64,000 nt of DNA from Paulinella micropora (GCA_009731375.1 BJOX01000004.1:1-64000); one strand, 5' to 3'; counted from the stretch's first letter, positions 20,850 to 32,480 are shown. The notes: a model not told the origin generated them from the sequence alone. Numbers and translations: made by a program.

Positions 20850-21006
20850 ATATATGCCGCGAGCGCCACCAATATGCCGCGACCGCCGCGAGTGCTGAGA
20901 GTGTTATCTACGTGCCGCACATGTGTAATATACGTACATGCCGCAAGGGCCGCGAATATGCCGCGAATATGCCGCGAACGCCGTGAGTGTCGTCTACACA
21001 CCGCAC
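20850..21006. repeat. Cluster of ATGCCGCGA words
   Basis: At least six ATGCCGCGA/GCCGCGAG words with ATGTGTAATATACGTACATGCCGC spacers, inside the intron of locus F. The same word occurs at 14.1, 15.5, 19.2, 23.5, 23.8 and 24.2 kb. Confidence 0.75.
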
Positions 21007-21012
21007 ATATGT

Positions 21013-21258
<246 letters not shown>

Positions 21259-21337
21259 GGTCGGTGATTGCCACTGGTCAAACTCAAGTGCAGCAGGCGC
21301 TCACCCTAATGCAGAGCCCAGCACCACAAGTACAGGT

Positions 21338-21340
21338 GTA

Positions 21341-21433
<93 letters not shown>
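21338..21433. repeat. (TATC)n microsatellite
   Basis: About 24 units, beginning just after the GTGTAC donor of exon 21,260-21,327. Confidence 0.95.
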
Positions 21434-21434
<1 letters not shown>

Positions 21435-21478
21435 CGCGGCTGTGTCATGCATCACGCTGTTGTTTATTTTGCTAGGGC

Positions 21479-22220
21479 CAACAGTATGGCCACGTCTTCA
21501 CCGGGTACCGGGTCAATCATAAATCCAAACGGGCAGCTGCAGGCCCAATGGTACGCTGATCCTGCATCAAACTATTCTCAGAGGGGGGGATTTGCCAACG
21601 TTTACAAAACGGGGGCCGGACAGAGCAGCATGCTCACCTATTCAGGTTCGGGTGGGAATGCATGATGTCCTGCGGTGCCGCGTGTCGTTGCATACACAGA
21701 CACGATAGCCATCATAAAATGGGACAGGTTTGGTTTTGTTATGGCATTCACGAGAGATGTTGCAGCAGGACCTCCTAGGACACTATCAAATTACACATAC
21801 AGTAAAGCACGTAGTGTAAGTAGGACGCGCGGTACCAAACTTTGCCAGAGGGAGCAACAGACTTTATTGCGGCTGGAGAATGGGTCCCATTTGTACACTC
21901 CTTGGAGAGTACAAACGGACCCATCATTGCCTGCTATGCAGAGAGAGCATTGCGCCATGACATCCAGAAACAAATCTCATTGCAACTGTGTTTTATATGT
22001 TGAAGATGAGGGACGGTATCCCACAATCAGCATAAAAGCAAAAGCAAACAGGTTCTACCATGCTTGGTCATTAGTCATAGTAGACTACGGATGGCCAGAT
22101 GCAGTAAAGGATGAAAACAAAATAGTTGATGTCAAAGAGGGGGACTTAGTGCAATACCTTGGACGGATTGGGGTAGGTGTAAGGGAAATGGAGAGACAAA
22201 ATGAGCGAGATCTAACTTAG
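21479..22220 (+). pseudogene. SET-domain-like sequence, frame-broken
   Basis: Segments that look like parts of a SET lysine-methyltransferase lie in order but in different frames. DRFGFVMAFTRDVAAG resembles the N-terminal G-x-G-V-x-A-x-R-D-I-x-x-G block. DFIAAGEWVPFVHSLEST lies in the middle. NKSHCNCVLYVEDEGRYP with ISIKAK and VIVDYGWPDA resembles the NHSCxPN...DYG catalytic end. A GTAAGT donor near 21,819 could explain one frame change. The final frame ends at 22,220. It may be the distal part of locus F or a separate relic. The family assignment is by motif resemblance only. Confidence 0.4.
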
Positions 22221-22724
22221 CTTTTCACGTTTGAATCCTTTTGTAAAAATATTTCAGTAAAGTTGTTGATAAATCGTACATACAAGAATGATAATATAGC
22301 TATTTTTCAGTACCGGTAAGTCTCTGTACTAAAATATTGAGGCGGTGCCTCACCCTACTAGACAACCACCTTGTATCCCCGTCCATCTTGCCTGTTCAGA
22401 CCTGGCTGGCGGGCCATTCTCATTAGAAGTCTCCCGGTGTGCGAGTTTTATTATAATAAATCATTAATACTACATGACCGAAGGCTGATTTTAACACTAG
22501 ATAAATTACAACACTGGAAAAGAAATATAATGAAAACTTTAAACAAATACAAAAATGGGCGCCGCTGGCCACCTGTGCACTATCCATTTGACTTGCCGAA
22601 ACGCAAACATGCATGCCGGCAACACGGCTGAGGCGGCCCAAACACACCGTTCTGGGTCGGAACGGCGAGAGATAGCGAGCCGAGCCGCCCCGGCGTAACC
22701 CGGCAGCCTGGCGGGGCGCTGAAA

Positions 22725-22790
22725 CCTAACCCTAACCCTAACCCTAACCCTAACCCTAACCCTAACCCTAACCCTAACCCTAACCCTAAC
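22725..22790. repeat. Interstitial telomeric repeat, 11 x CCTAAC
   Basis: Eleven perfect units of the TTAGGG-type repeat, read as CCTAAC on the plus strand. It lies between GC-rich sequences that share words (GAGAGATAGCGAGCC, GCGTAACCCGGCAGC) with 22,930 and 23,290. Confidence 0.95.
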
Positions 22791-22994
22791 CTTGGCCTTG
22801 AGGAATGGCCGCCGCGTTGGCTCGCCGGCCTCCGCCGCAAGTAGTCCGAATGAGGCCCTAGCTAGGTTCTGCTTGACGGGCTCCTGATCCGGCCCGCATT
22901 AAAGTTTGGAACTCGTGGCCGCATGTTTAAGTTCAGCCGAGCCGCATCGGCGTAGCCCGGCAGCGTGGCTTGTAGCTTTACACGATTGTGTACT

Positions 22995-23118
22995 CTTACG
23001 TAAATTTCACTGCTTTGATAATTGTCAGTTGCGCATATGTCAAAGTTTATTGTTGGAAATCTTTTCCCTTGGGCAAAGAAAGGAATTGGATTCTTCCAAT
23101 AAGTTGTGAGCATTATTT
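22995..23118 (-). CDS. Isolated candidate exon, unknown gene
   Basis: On the minus strand an open frame reads YWKNPIPFFAQGKRFPTINF and on to DNYQSSEIY, immediately followed by a strong donor GTAAGAG. Composition is protein-like and unlike the flanking repeats. No partner exon was found. Confidence 0.35.
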
Positions 23119-23608
23119 TGCAGTCAAAAGTATATTTATGTGGCGGCGCCGCAGCCGCCGCCAACGATTTCGGAGCTGCCGCGACCACCAAGGCTCTCTG
23201 GCAGCTCTTCCAGCAAGTGAAACTGCATGTCCACGAGTCCATATTGTGTTAAAATTTATTTGGAAGATTAGATTGTGTGTCGAAACTGCGAGAGACAGCG
23301 AGCCAATCCGCCCCTGCATGCCACGGCAGTTTATGCTGCGGCGCCGCGGCCGCCGCCGCCTGGTCAAAATCGCTTCCCTGCTTGTCCAAGGGGCCCGCAG
23401 ACTATCGCGTTAGTTCAAAACGCAGTCCCATTTCCTAAATTTGAATTATGCTTCTCTTATTGCTACATCTATATCGCTTTTCAGTCATGTTCTGTTTGTG
23501 CCGCGAAGGTCGCGGTGGTCGCGGCATTGCAAATCTGGACACAGGTGCTCTTCATGATTGTAAAATGTTTATATACCCTATAAGCTGCTAGCTTTGCACC
23601 TTGTAAAG

Positions 23609-23725
23609 GTTTCTCAAGGATCACATGAGTGGATGGACATCGGAGTCGTATATGGCTCAAAAGATCAATCCGACAAGTTCATGTATAAATCTAGGACCTT
23701 GTCTTCACCCGAGCGCGGCAAGTGA
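23609..23725 (+). CDS. Candidate terminal exon, unknown gene
   Basis: After TTGTAAAG the frame reads VSQGSHEWMDIGVVYGSKDQ and continues SDKFMYKSRTLSSPERGK to a TGA, followed within a few bases by AAATAAAAC. The layout fits a last exon plus poly(A) signal, but the upstream exons are not identified. Confidence 0.35.
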   Translation, partial: VSQGSHEWMDIGVVYGSKDQSDKFMYKSRTLSSPERGK

Positions 23726-24044
23726 AAATAAAACAAGTGTCTGTTACCAAAGATAGGAAATATTTTTTAAGAGATGGCAAGGAAATGCCGCGAGTCTGAT
23801 TGTGTGCAGGTAAGGTTTAAGCCATAGGGCAAGGCTGGAGCTGTGTGATGTCATTTCGCGGCGCCACCCTCGGATGCGATGCTGAAAAGCTGCGCCTTGA
23901 ACGCTTTACCACCGCGACTTTTTTTAATTCAAACGTGTCAGGGGTATTGCCCCGATGTGAAAAAAGGACTTATAGCAAAAAATTTGAAAGGTAATAAAAA
24001 ATGACACTTTTTACTTTTTTCACGGCAACTTGCAGACACCGCGA

Positions 24045-25420
24045 AGTGCCACGAGCGTTTTTAGCCACCGCCAACCAGAGATGTGACAGTATGGACTTGA
24101 AACGTGGTAAGTACAAATCAAATAGGGGGAAAAACATTCTGGCAACACAAGACCGGTGGCGGCAGGCCTGCTTCATGACAGGTGCAGCATGCCGCGAACA
24201 TAGTGTATAGTGTACTTGAACCTTGCGAACAGGTCATGACTGCCAGCGAATAGATTGGAGAAATCACCAGCAAGAGTGCATTGGTAAGGAAGCTCGGCGC
24301 AACCCTTTGGTATCGGAGGCTAGACGATTTATTGCAAAGTTACGGTCACCATATTTCAAGCATTCACTCCTTCAACAAGAACTGCTGCCTTCTACACCGC
24401 CTTCGATATCACTTGCTGGTTTGGTGAATGTTCCGGTTGTAGTAAGAACTGTAACGGCTTACATTCTGTGCTACATGCTTATAGTACCAGCGTATCCTAT
24501 GTCATACGGGTGCAGGGAGCTCCCAGAACCTGCACGTGCACCAGCAGCAGCGCAAGCAGCAGCACTAGCAGCAGCAGCAGCACCAGCAGTAGCACTAGTC
24601 ACAGCACCAACAGAACCAGTACCAGCAGCAACACTACAACCACAAGCACCAGCACCGGCAGCAGCAGCACCAGCAGCAGTACCACCACAAGAACCAACGG
24701 CAGCACAAGCAGGACCAGTACCAGCAGCAGCAACACAGGGACTACCACCACCAGCAGCACCACCACCAATACCAGGAGCTTCACAAGCGGGAGCTCCACA
24801 GGCAGCAGCTCCACAGGCGACCGATGCTTTTGTCGCAGTGTACTGACGATTGAAACCCTTGCCAACAGAAAACCAGAGAATCGCATTACGCAAGCATACG
24901 CCGCGTATAAAAAGACAGGAAGAAAGCAGCAGCAGAAACAGTAGCAGCACCACCAGCAGCAGCACCACCAGCAGCAGCACCACCAGCAGCAGCAGCACCA
25001 GCAGCAGCACCAGCCATGACACGTGAATTGAGCAGCGATGGGTCGGACGACGAAATGGCTGGAATGATGAAGATGTTTGCATCGGTCTCTGGCAAAATGT
25101 CTCACAGTAGATCGGTCTCTGGCAAAATGATTTTGAGCCAAACTGACATTCACATTAGTTTGGCTCAAGATAGATATGTCGAACCCGGATTTAATTATTT
25201 GTTCTTGCATACTGCGCGTGATCTTTTCATTAATGTTTCCCCCCTCTCATATACTTGTAATTATTTGCACACAAAAAAAGTCGGAGTAGGGTCTACTCCG
25301 ACTTTTCAAAATTCTGTACTCTATAGTCAACCAAACACAAACAAAATTACATTAAGTATTCCTATCAATCTTTATGTTTCTGACATACGAAGTATCACAC
25401 AACTGCCTTTTGGAAGCTAA
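24045..25420 (+). CDS. Gene G: MYND-like zinc finger with Ala/Pro repeat linker
   Basis: A short exon ending at 24,106 (...QRCDSMDLKRG, donor GTAAGT) joins in phase to 24,233-24,837, which opens HDCQRIDWRNHQQEC, the CQxxDWxxHxxxC second half of a MYND finger. The first half (C-x2-C...C-x2-C...YC) is not clear; SCSVCAAK after TTTTCAG at 23,492 is a candidate. Residues after the finger (ARRFIAKLRSPYF...) look folded, then come about 100 residues of Ala/Pro/Gln repeats. A further exon from about 24,915 continues the Ala/Pro frame into MTRELSSDGSDDEMAGMMKM and an open frame to 25,420, though a splice at GTCTCTGG (25,084) is as likely. MYND fingers bind Pro-rich peptides; the role here is unknown. 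Confidence 0.45.
24530..25015. repeat. CAG/CCA trinucleotide-rich coding tract
   Basis: Imperfect GCA/CCA/ACA triplets encode the Ala/Pro linker of gene G. Interrupted triplets suggest selection on the protein rather than a young pure array. Confidence 0.8.
25133..25168. repeat. Perfect 12-bp inverted repeat
   Basis: TTGAGCCAAACT and AGTTTGGCTCAA with a 12-base loop. It is preceded by a direct repeat of ATCGGTCTCTGGCAAAATG at 25,081 and 25,111. Confidence 0.85.
25276..25306. repeat. Perfect 14-bp hairpin with 3-base loop
   Basis: AAAAGTCGGAGTAG pairs fully with CTACTCCGACTTTT across a GGT loop. It looks like a transcript 3' structure or a foldback scar, lying within the last open frame attributed to gene G. 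Confidence 0.85.
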
Positions 25421-25824
25421 AAACGAATATTTTTTTTTTATTTTGCCCTCCCCACCCCCTAAAAAAAGCAATTCCAATTCACAAAATAATTATTCCAACC
25501 ACTTGAAGTAATGCTTTGGAATTACTAATAATGAATAAAATACTAAATCATTAGTTTCATGACATTAGTTGCACGATTTTGCAGAAATTTGCCTTTAATT
25601 TTTCAGAAAGAAAAATTGCGCCTGGAGCAATTTTTTTGCTAAGTCCAGACCGGTCTGAAGCGCATTAAAGTAAAGTTTTATTAATGATTTGAACAAAAAT
25701 TGATATTAATATTGATTAAAATCAACTTTTAACGCAATATCTTAGCATTAATTAATAAATTCACGAAACTTGCGTGGTCGTACGACCGTACGACCTTTGG
25801 CGCCTTATCATTTACCATCGCGTC
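25421..25824. other. AT-rich spacer, no gene seen
   Basis: No frame of note, no recognisable repeat apart from short inverted words such as GTCGTACGACCGTACGAC near 25,776. Confidence 0.6.
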
Positions 25825-27357
25825 ATGGGGCCTAGATTGAAATTTGAATCTGTGTGACCGTTACAGTTGCTGCACTGGTGTGCTGCTGTTTGCAGCTGAT
25901 TGACAGCATCAGTGCCATGGGTTTGGCTTGCGACACACGAGGTTGCTGGTGTTTCTTACCCCGCAAGCCAAAGGTAAAGTGCAGGGAACAGCCCTGGTGC
26001 TGGTGAGAGTGCAACAGTTTACGTCGAGGTGTGGGTGGTAGGTAGCTGTTGCAGAGGTGCAGTGTTCGCTAGATTTCGTGCGTTGGCATGCAGTACAATG
26101 TGTTTGCTGGTGGTATGGACTGCGGGCAGGTTGGTGGAGGTCTGGTGGTTCCTGGTGTGGTGTGTTGGTATGGGGCCTAGATTGAAATTTGAATCTGTGT
26201 GACCGTTACAGTTGCTGCACTGGTGTGCTGCTGTTTGCAGCTGATGGACAGCGTCAGTGCAATCGTTTTGGCTTGCGACACACGAGGTTGCTGGTGTTTC
26301 TTACCCCGCAAGCCAAAGGTAAAGTGCAGGGAACACCAGTTTAGCCTGGTGCTGGTGAGAGTGCAACAGCTTAGGTCGAGGTGTGGGTGGTAGGTAGCTG
26401 TTGCAGAGGTGCAGTGTTCGCTAGATTTCGTGCGTTGGCATGCAGTACAATGTGTTTGCTGGTGGTATGGACTGCGGGCAGGTGCGGGCAGGTTGGTGGA
26501 GGTCTGGTGGTTCCTGGTGTGGTGTGGTGGTATGGGGCCTAGATTGAAATTTGAATCTGTGTGACCGTTACAGTTGCTGCACTGGTGTGCTGCTGTTTGC
26601 AACTGATGGACAGCGTCAGTGCAATCGTTTTGGCTTGCGACACACGAGGTTGCTGGTGTTTCTTACCCCGCAAGCCAAAGGTAAAGTGCAGGGAACACCA
26701 GTTTAGCCTGGTGCTGGTGAGAGTGCAACAGCTTAGGTCGAGGTGTGGGTGGTAGGTAGCTGTTGCAGAGGTGCAGTGTTCGCTAGATTTCGTGCGTTGG
26801 CATGCAGTACAATGTGTTTGCTGGTGGTATGGACTGCGGGCAGGTGCGGGCAGGTTGGTGGAGGTCTGGTGGTTCCTGGTGTGGTGTGGTGGTATGGGGC
26901 CTAGATTGAAATTTGAATCTGTGTGACCGTTACAGTTGCTGCACTGGTGTGCTGCTGTTTGCAACTGATGGACAGCGTCAGTGCAATCGTTTTGGCTTGC
27001 GACACACGAGGTTGCTGGTGTTTCTTACCCCGCAAGCCAAAGGTAAAGTGCAGGGAACACCAGCCTGGTGCTGGCGAGAGTGCAGCAGCTTAGGTCGAGG
27101 TGTGGGTGGTAGGTAGCTGTTGCAGAGGTGCAGTGTTCGCTAGATTTCGTGCGTTGGCATGCAGTACAATGGGTGTGCTGGTGGTATGGACTGCGGGCAG
27201 GTGCGGGCAGGTTGGTGGAGGTCTGGTGGTTCCTGGTGTGGTGTGGTGGTATGGGGCCTAGATTGAAATTTGAATCTGTGTGACCGTTACAGTTGCTGCA
27301 CTGGTGTGCTGATGTTTGCAGCTGATGGACAGCATCAATGCCATGTGTTTGACTTGC
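25825..27357. repeat. 362-bp satellite, about 4.3 tandem units
   Basis: Units begin ATGGGGCCTAGATTG at about 25,825, 26,169, 26,531, 26,893 and 27,250. Spacings are 344, 362, 362 and 357 bp, and inner copies are nearly identical. The unit is not a multiple of three, so the 141-codon minus-strand frames in it shift from copy to copy and are not evidence of coding. The last unit decays after 27,330. Confidence 0.9.
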
Positions 27358-27805
27358 TAAAAGCTGTGGAATATGTGTAATCGGACGCGCAGTCAGGCGG
27401 TTTCGTCACCACTGAAATTCCTTGATGGTGCCACCACTGTTCAAATTTTGAATCTGCGTGACACAAGGTCCCACCAACTGTTTGTGTTTATGTAATCTGT
27501 TGGGTAGAGGACATCAGAAAGATGATTTATCAAGGCTGTATCGATGCTGTAGCGCATGTTTTTGATGCCAACAAGGTCGCAATCAGCCGACCCAGGCATA
27601 AAAACCAGGACCTGAATTCCTGACAGTCTTGTGGTGATTTGACAAGGGAATTCGAGGTATAACAACAAGATTGCTGGCGCAATCGATGCCCACACATGTG
27701 AATAATCGAACTATGGTGTCATTTTTGATTTTCTCTGGTGACGACTTCTGATGATTAGGTCGGCCATTTTCCAGGTCCAACCGGCCATTTCTCAGCGGAC
27801 TCAGT
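27358..27805. other. Spacer, no gene recognised
   Basis: Unique sequence with a single 84-codon minus-strand frame and no recognisable motif. Confidence 0.5.
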
Positions 27806-27829
27806 TGAGAGAAAGAGAGAGAGAGAGAG

Positions 27830-27881
<52 letters not shown>

Positions 27882-28111
27882 AGGCGACCCAAAAAAAGAT
27901 AACCACCTTGTGGTACGTTGATGACGGAGTGTTGAAGGGCCAGCACCCGCCAGTGACGCACCCAACGGAAAGTAGCCACCAAGTAGAACTTCTGGGGTTG
28001 CTCCTAAAAGAAGAAGAAGAAGAAGAAGAAGAAGAAGAAGAAGAAGAAGAAGAAGAAGAAGAAGAAGAAGAAGAAGAAGAAGAAGAAGAAGAAGAAGAAG
28101 AAGAAGAAGAT
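27806..28111. repeat. (GA)n and (GAA)n arrays around a short unique segment
   Basis: GA at 27,806-27,879, unique sequence to 28,002 and GAA at 28,003-28,110. A 10-N gap follows at 28,142-28,151. Confidence 0.9.
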
Positions 28112-28151
28112 CGGACAAAGTGTGCAAGATAGAGCTATTCANNNNNNNNNN

Positions 28152-28567
28152 TCTGACTTGTACGCGGTGAGGACGCCCACGTCCATCTCTACACTAGGTG
28201 GCTGTCCGGTGATTGCAGACGCGATGTTGTGCAAGTCCGGGAACCCCACCACCATAACACCTCGAAAGGGCAGTGACGGTTCGTCACTCACCGTGTCATG
28301 CACGATGATCGCGCCCGTGTCCTCAAAGAGGGCACGGACGGTACTGGGGGGATGGACGAAATCGGACCTGACCTCAAAGTCAAGATTGCTTTTCGCACCC
28401 CGCCGGAGAGTAATGGCGGATAGGACTTGCTGGCCTAGGGCACGACGTGCCAGGGCTACTGGGGTTTGCCGGGGGAGCAAAAATACGTCTTGGTAGCTAC
28501 TAAATTTGCTTTTAGGCCTAATGCCAGGTCTGGGGGGGGCTGGTGCCACGTTGTGGGGGGAGACCAC
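28152..28567 (-). CDS. Open reading frame fragment, unknown, possibly TE-derived
   Basis: A frame of about 139 codons on the minus strand, open from MVSPHNVAPAPPRPGIRPKS to a 10-N gap. It includes RRGAKSNLDFEVRSDFVHPP and FRGVMVVGFPDLHNIASA. Composition is protein-like and not repetitive. It is bounded by a poly-C/gap block (28,600-28,860) upstream and a gap downstream, so it is partial at one end at least. No family is recognised; the TE-rich setting makes a mobile-element protein plausible. Confidence 0.4.
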
Positions 28568-28599
28568 CCTACGTTCGGCGCGGAGGGGGGGGCGGGACC

Positions 28600-28861
28600 C
28601 CCCCCCCCCCCCCCCCCCNNNNNNNNNNNNNNNNNNNNNNNNNNNNNNNNNNNNNNNNNNNNNNNNNNNNNNNNNNNNNNNNNNNNNNNNNNNNNNNNNN
28701 NNNNNNNNNNNNNNNNNNNNNNNNNNNNNNNNNNNNNNNNNNNNNNNNNNNNNNNNNNNNNNNNNNNNNNNNNNNNNNNNNNNNNNNNNNNNNNNNNNNN
28801 NNNNNNNNNNNNNNNNNNNNNNNNNNNNNNNNNNNNNNNNNNNNNNNNGGGGGGGGGGGGG
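28600..28861. repeat. Poly-C, 230-base gap, poly-G
   Basis: C run into an N gap (28,619-28,848) and out into a G run, suggesting opposite-strand homopolymers or a misjoin. Confidence 0.8.
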
Positions 28862-28879
28862 TCGACAAAAGGAAGCGCA

Positions 28880-29900
28880 GCTTGCATGTAGAAACCCTCA
28901 AGAAAATAAAAATTTATCATCAGATTCCAAGAACACATCATATACAACAAGAACAAACAGAAAAACAAAAAAGAATACACATAGCACATAGGTGAATGTG
29001 AACAAGGAGAGAGACACAAAAACAAAAAAATTGATAAATACAAGCATACATGTCGTGAGTGGCAACGGAAAACATCAATGAAAATGTGAATTGAAGGGGG
29101 GGAATTACTTGGGGGACATGTAAATACAATGTAGGAACACAGAGCAAGGCAAGGGGAAAGGTATTTGACACAAACACATAAAATAGTTGTAGAAAAAAAA
29201 AGTGCACAGACAGATAAGGAAAACAAAGCTGACAAGGACAAGGAAAACAAACATAAAAACACACGTTTTGTGCATGTTCAAGACAGCCAACATGTAAGCT
29301 AAGAGAAAACAAAAGAAAACAGGTATAGGATACATGTATTTCACAAGAGTGCCAAGTAGGGCAAACAGCAACAAGACAAAAACATAATAACGACATTTCA
29401 CAACCCCCTCTCACAGCGAAAACAGACACACCAACTTTCATCATGCACACAAGCATTTTTCAATCACACAACATGCATACAACAACAATACACAAAAATT
29501 TGCAATAAAACAACATGTAGGGACAACAAAAGGGACGAAAACAAAATGGCGGACAGCAACAGGAGGCAGCAACTTTATGGTGTCCGTTATAGGGGAAAAA
29601 AGCACATGCACACACAAATTTCTATGCAAAAGTGGATAAACACAGTATAGGAACATATGAGAACACAAAACACAGCAAGGTATAATGTGTAGGCAACAGA
29701 AGGGAAGAAAAATAAGATGGTGGAAAGCATTTCCCAAAAAAGCACGTAACACAAGCAAATACATGCAATTTTGCAAGCACAAAACAAAAAATTGGTAGGG
29801 AACCGTATGATATGGTGTGGGAAGCCAGAATGTACAAAAACATTTGAATTTAGTACAGTAGACACAATAAAACACAAGACAGTTGAAAGGCACACAAACC
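28880..29900. other. A-rich, T-poor strand-asymmetric region
   Basis: For about 1 kb the plus strand is dominated by A with AACA/AAAC words and very few T. Minus-strand frames here are just Leu/Phe/Cys/Ser low complexity. Two related ~70-bp blocks (AACAAAAGGGACGAAAACAAAATGGCGGACAGCAAC near 29,523 and a cousin near 29,697) hint at an old tandem repeat. Confidence 0.6.
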
Positions 29901-29943
29901 CGGCGACTTTAATTTGATCTCAAAAAAAAAAAAAATTCAAAAA

Positions 29944-30060
29944 CTTGTTTTGGACAAATAAATGCCCCTTCTGTGAAGACGGCCCGGAGGGAATGTGGCA
30001 ATTTGTGGATAAATGTGACGCAAATACGCAAAACCCCGGAACAAACAACTTTGCTGAAGT
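29944..30060 (+). mobile_element. Possible LINE reverse-transcriptase C-terminal zinc-knuckle relic
   Basis: Short frame FWTNKCPFCEDGPEGMWQF then VDKCDA. The CPxC...(H/W)...C spacing resembles the zinc-binding tail found after the RT domain in many LINEs. It stops at the 13-bp repeat array that follows. Confidence 0.35.
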
Positions 30061-30064
30061 CGTC

Positions 30065-30236
30065 ATGTATTAATGTAATGTATTAATGTAATGTATTAAT
30101 GTAATGTATTAATGTAATGTATTGATGTAATGTATTAATGTAATGTATTAATGTAATGTATTAATGTAATGTATTAATGTAATGTATTAATGTAATGTAT
30201 TAATGTAATGTATTAATGTAATGTATTAATGTAATG
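30065..30236. repeat. 13-bp minisatellite ATGTATTAATGTA
   Basis: About 13 nearly perfect units, then shorter ATGTA units and TATG repeats to 30,335. Confidence 0.95.
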
Positions 30237-30370
30237 TAATGTAATGTAATGTATGTATGTATATATGTAATGTAATGTAATGTACGTATGTATGTATGTA
30301 TGACTGTGTGTATATATGTATGTATGTACGTCTGTCTGTCTTTCAACAACAACTTGGACTGATTGTGTCC

Positions 30371-30405
<35 letters not shown>

Positions 30406-30596
30406 GAGATATCGACTAATGTCAGAAAAAAGGAGCTTCTGATTTCGTCAACCAAGGAAGTCTGTGGGTAAAGTATTAACCTGATGCCCAGCTAAGCAGT
30501 GATGTTTGCACGGAAGGGACTGATACAGGCGATACCAAATCTCCCTAGTACCAGGCGGGGCCAGGGCTCGTTCCATAAGCGCCCCTTGCAGCAACT
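30371..30596 (-). mobile_element. Retroelement family 2, minus copy with (ATCT)n tail
   Basis: Matches the plus-strand copies at 53,841 and 57,566 over ACATTAGTCGATATCTCATCT back to CTCGTTCCATAAGCGCC. The tail is the (GATA)n run 30,371-30,405, i.e. (ATCT)n on its own strand. Confidence 0.75.
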
Positions 30597-32480
30597 ACTA
30601 AAATTTTTTTCAAGCTAATTAAAGTAGTTTAAACATATGTAGGTTCTAGTGGTCATTAGAGCCCCCATCAACTTCGCAGCAGGTAAACTCATTCAATATT
30701 CAAGATTTTGAAGTGCTGTTTGCACAGAATTCAATGTTTCCAAAAAATATTTGAACAAACAGGCCGCAGTATCGACATACGTAGCCTTTGAAGTGAAGGC
30801 CGCACTAATTTTTTTATTTGACTGTTTTTGCGGGGTCGAGATTGGTAAAAGTCATGTCTAGAGAGAGTTTTGTGTTTTTTTTCTGTGTATTTCTCATGCA
30901 TACTTTCACGTCCCGTGGTCTTGTACAGTCTTTCCAAACGTTGTACCCATGCTGTCTGCAAAATGGTGTGTTGTAAACTTATCTGTAGCATGTGTTGTTC
31001 TTTCTTGCCAGAAGCCATTTTTTGCACCTGTCTTGTATCGCTCCTATATGTGTTGTGTGTGCTTTTCTGGGGACGTAATGTGCTGAATCTATTCACAATC
31101 ACATGGTCTTTGTTTTGTATATGTTCAACTACTGCTCCTTTCTTTGTAACCCTGCTGTTGGTGATCTGTCCTTCGCTCCAGACAGGCTAAAAAAATCAAG
31201 GGTGAGATCTTTAAAGATTTTCAATTTTTTTCTGCACTTTCTGTACAAAATGCTTTTATTAAATAGTCTCTTTGATTTCCTTCAATTTCTGTACTTGTGC
31301 CGGCCTTGTATTTAAATATACAAATTTCTGAGTGAGGACCTTATGCCATACTTTTGCTGATTTTTGCTGGTTTGTTTGCAGGCTTAAGGTTACCTTTTTG
31401 TAAAAAAACTTTGTACATTTACTTATAAGCATGCATAGAAAGATATTACATAAGAATTTATTGAAGAGCATACTGGCAGGGAACATATGAAAACTGATTC
31501 TGATTCTTGATCATGACACGCAACCGGTGGCAGGGTGGCCGGTTTTTCCTGGTCAGGTGGCAAATTAGTTGGGAAAAAGTGGTGGGCGACGGGAAATTGA
31601 TTGGTTTGAAGTCAGTTTTTACTATTTTTCAATGATTCTTTCATTAAATTCAATGATTTTACTTATAGTTTTGAAATGTACAACGGATCTATGTTTATTA
31701 TCAATGCTAACGACCACACCCCCTCAGGAGAACTTACATATGAAGGATCATGCAAACTTTAATAATACATAATTCGATTAAAATCGATTTAAAAGCGCAC
31801 TTAACTTTGTTTTCAAGTTGAGGTTTAACTTCAAAAACATATGTACGGCGGCGACCGTCACTCAGGTTCGTATTTGCATTCTATTCCGAGGTTGGTCAGC
31901 GGGGGCGTCAGTTCGACTCCTCGCGCGCATACTGGTGAGCGCGCGGCTCGGGGGGGGGAGAAGGGATTATGCCGGCCCACCCGGTATATCATTAATGGCA
32001 ATACTTACCGTTCCGGTCTGCCGGTTATCCTTCGTCTGGAGATCATTTCACGGAGTCACTATTTTACGTATTCCTCAGTCTTCATATCGTTAGAACAGTT
32101 ATCTGTTATTAACTGAATATCCTACTATCGTAACACGACTATACTATATCTAGTCTCAAAACATTATTAAACACTCCGTGGTAAACCTCTGCACGATCCC
32201 ATCCACTTAAGTGGATTCAGTCCACTTAAGTGAACTGAAATTAAGTTAATTAAAGGTTAATAATGATTCGTATTTGGCACTGTTGACGAAATCATGTTTC
32301 GACTGACCGTGCCTTGACATCCGATGCGAATTATTCGGGTGCGAATTATTAAATTCGAAATAGTACTGTAGTACTATGGGTGACCGTAGTGCAAGTTTAT
32401 TTTGAACTTCAAATATGAATCCTTATTCTGGATCTTATTTCTTTACCTGACAGCAATTTCTTACAGTTGAGAGTAAAATT
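30597..32480. other. Unique sequence, no gene recognised
   Basis: Contains opposed frames at 30,731-31,102 (minus, basic) and 30,870-31,190 (plus, hydrophobic), but neither shows a motif or splice context. A GTTCGACTCC word at 31,910 sits in a GC-rich island (31,845-31,990). AT-rich otherwise. Confidence 0.5.

Noticed and set aside
26177-26964. Two identical 141-codon minus-strand genes
   Set aside because: They are the 362-bp satellite read in different frames; unit length is not a multiple of three and no flanking signals exist.
30065-30236. CRISPR-like array
   Set aside because: The 13-bp units are contiguous with no spacers, so this is a plain minisatellite.
31900-31990. A tRNA or SINE head around GTTCGACTCC
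   Set aside because: Only a box B-like word is seen; there is no matching box A, acceptor stem or second copy.
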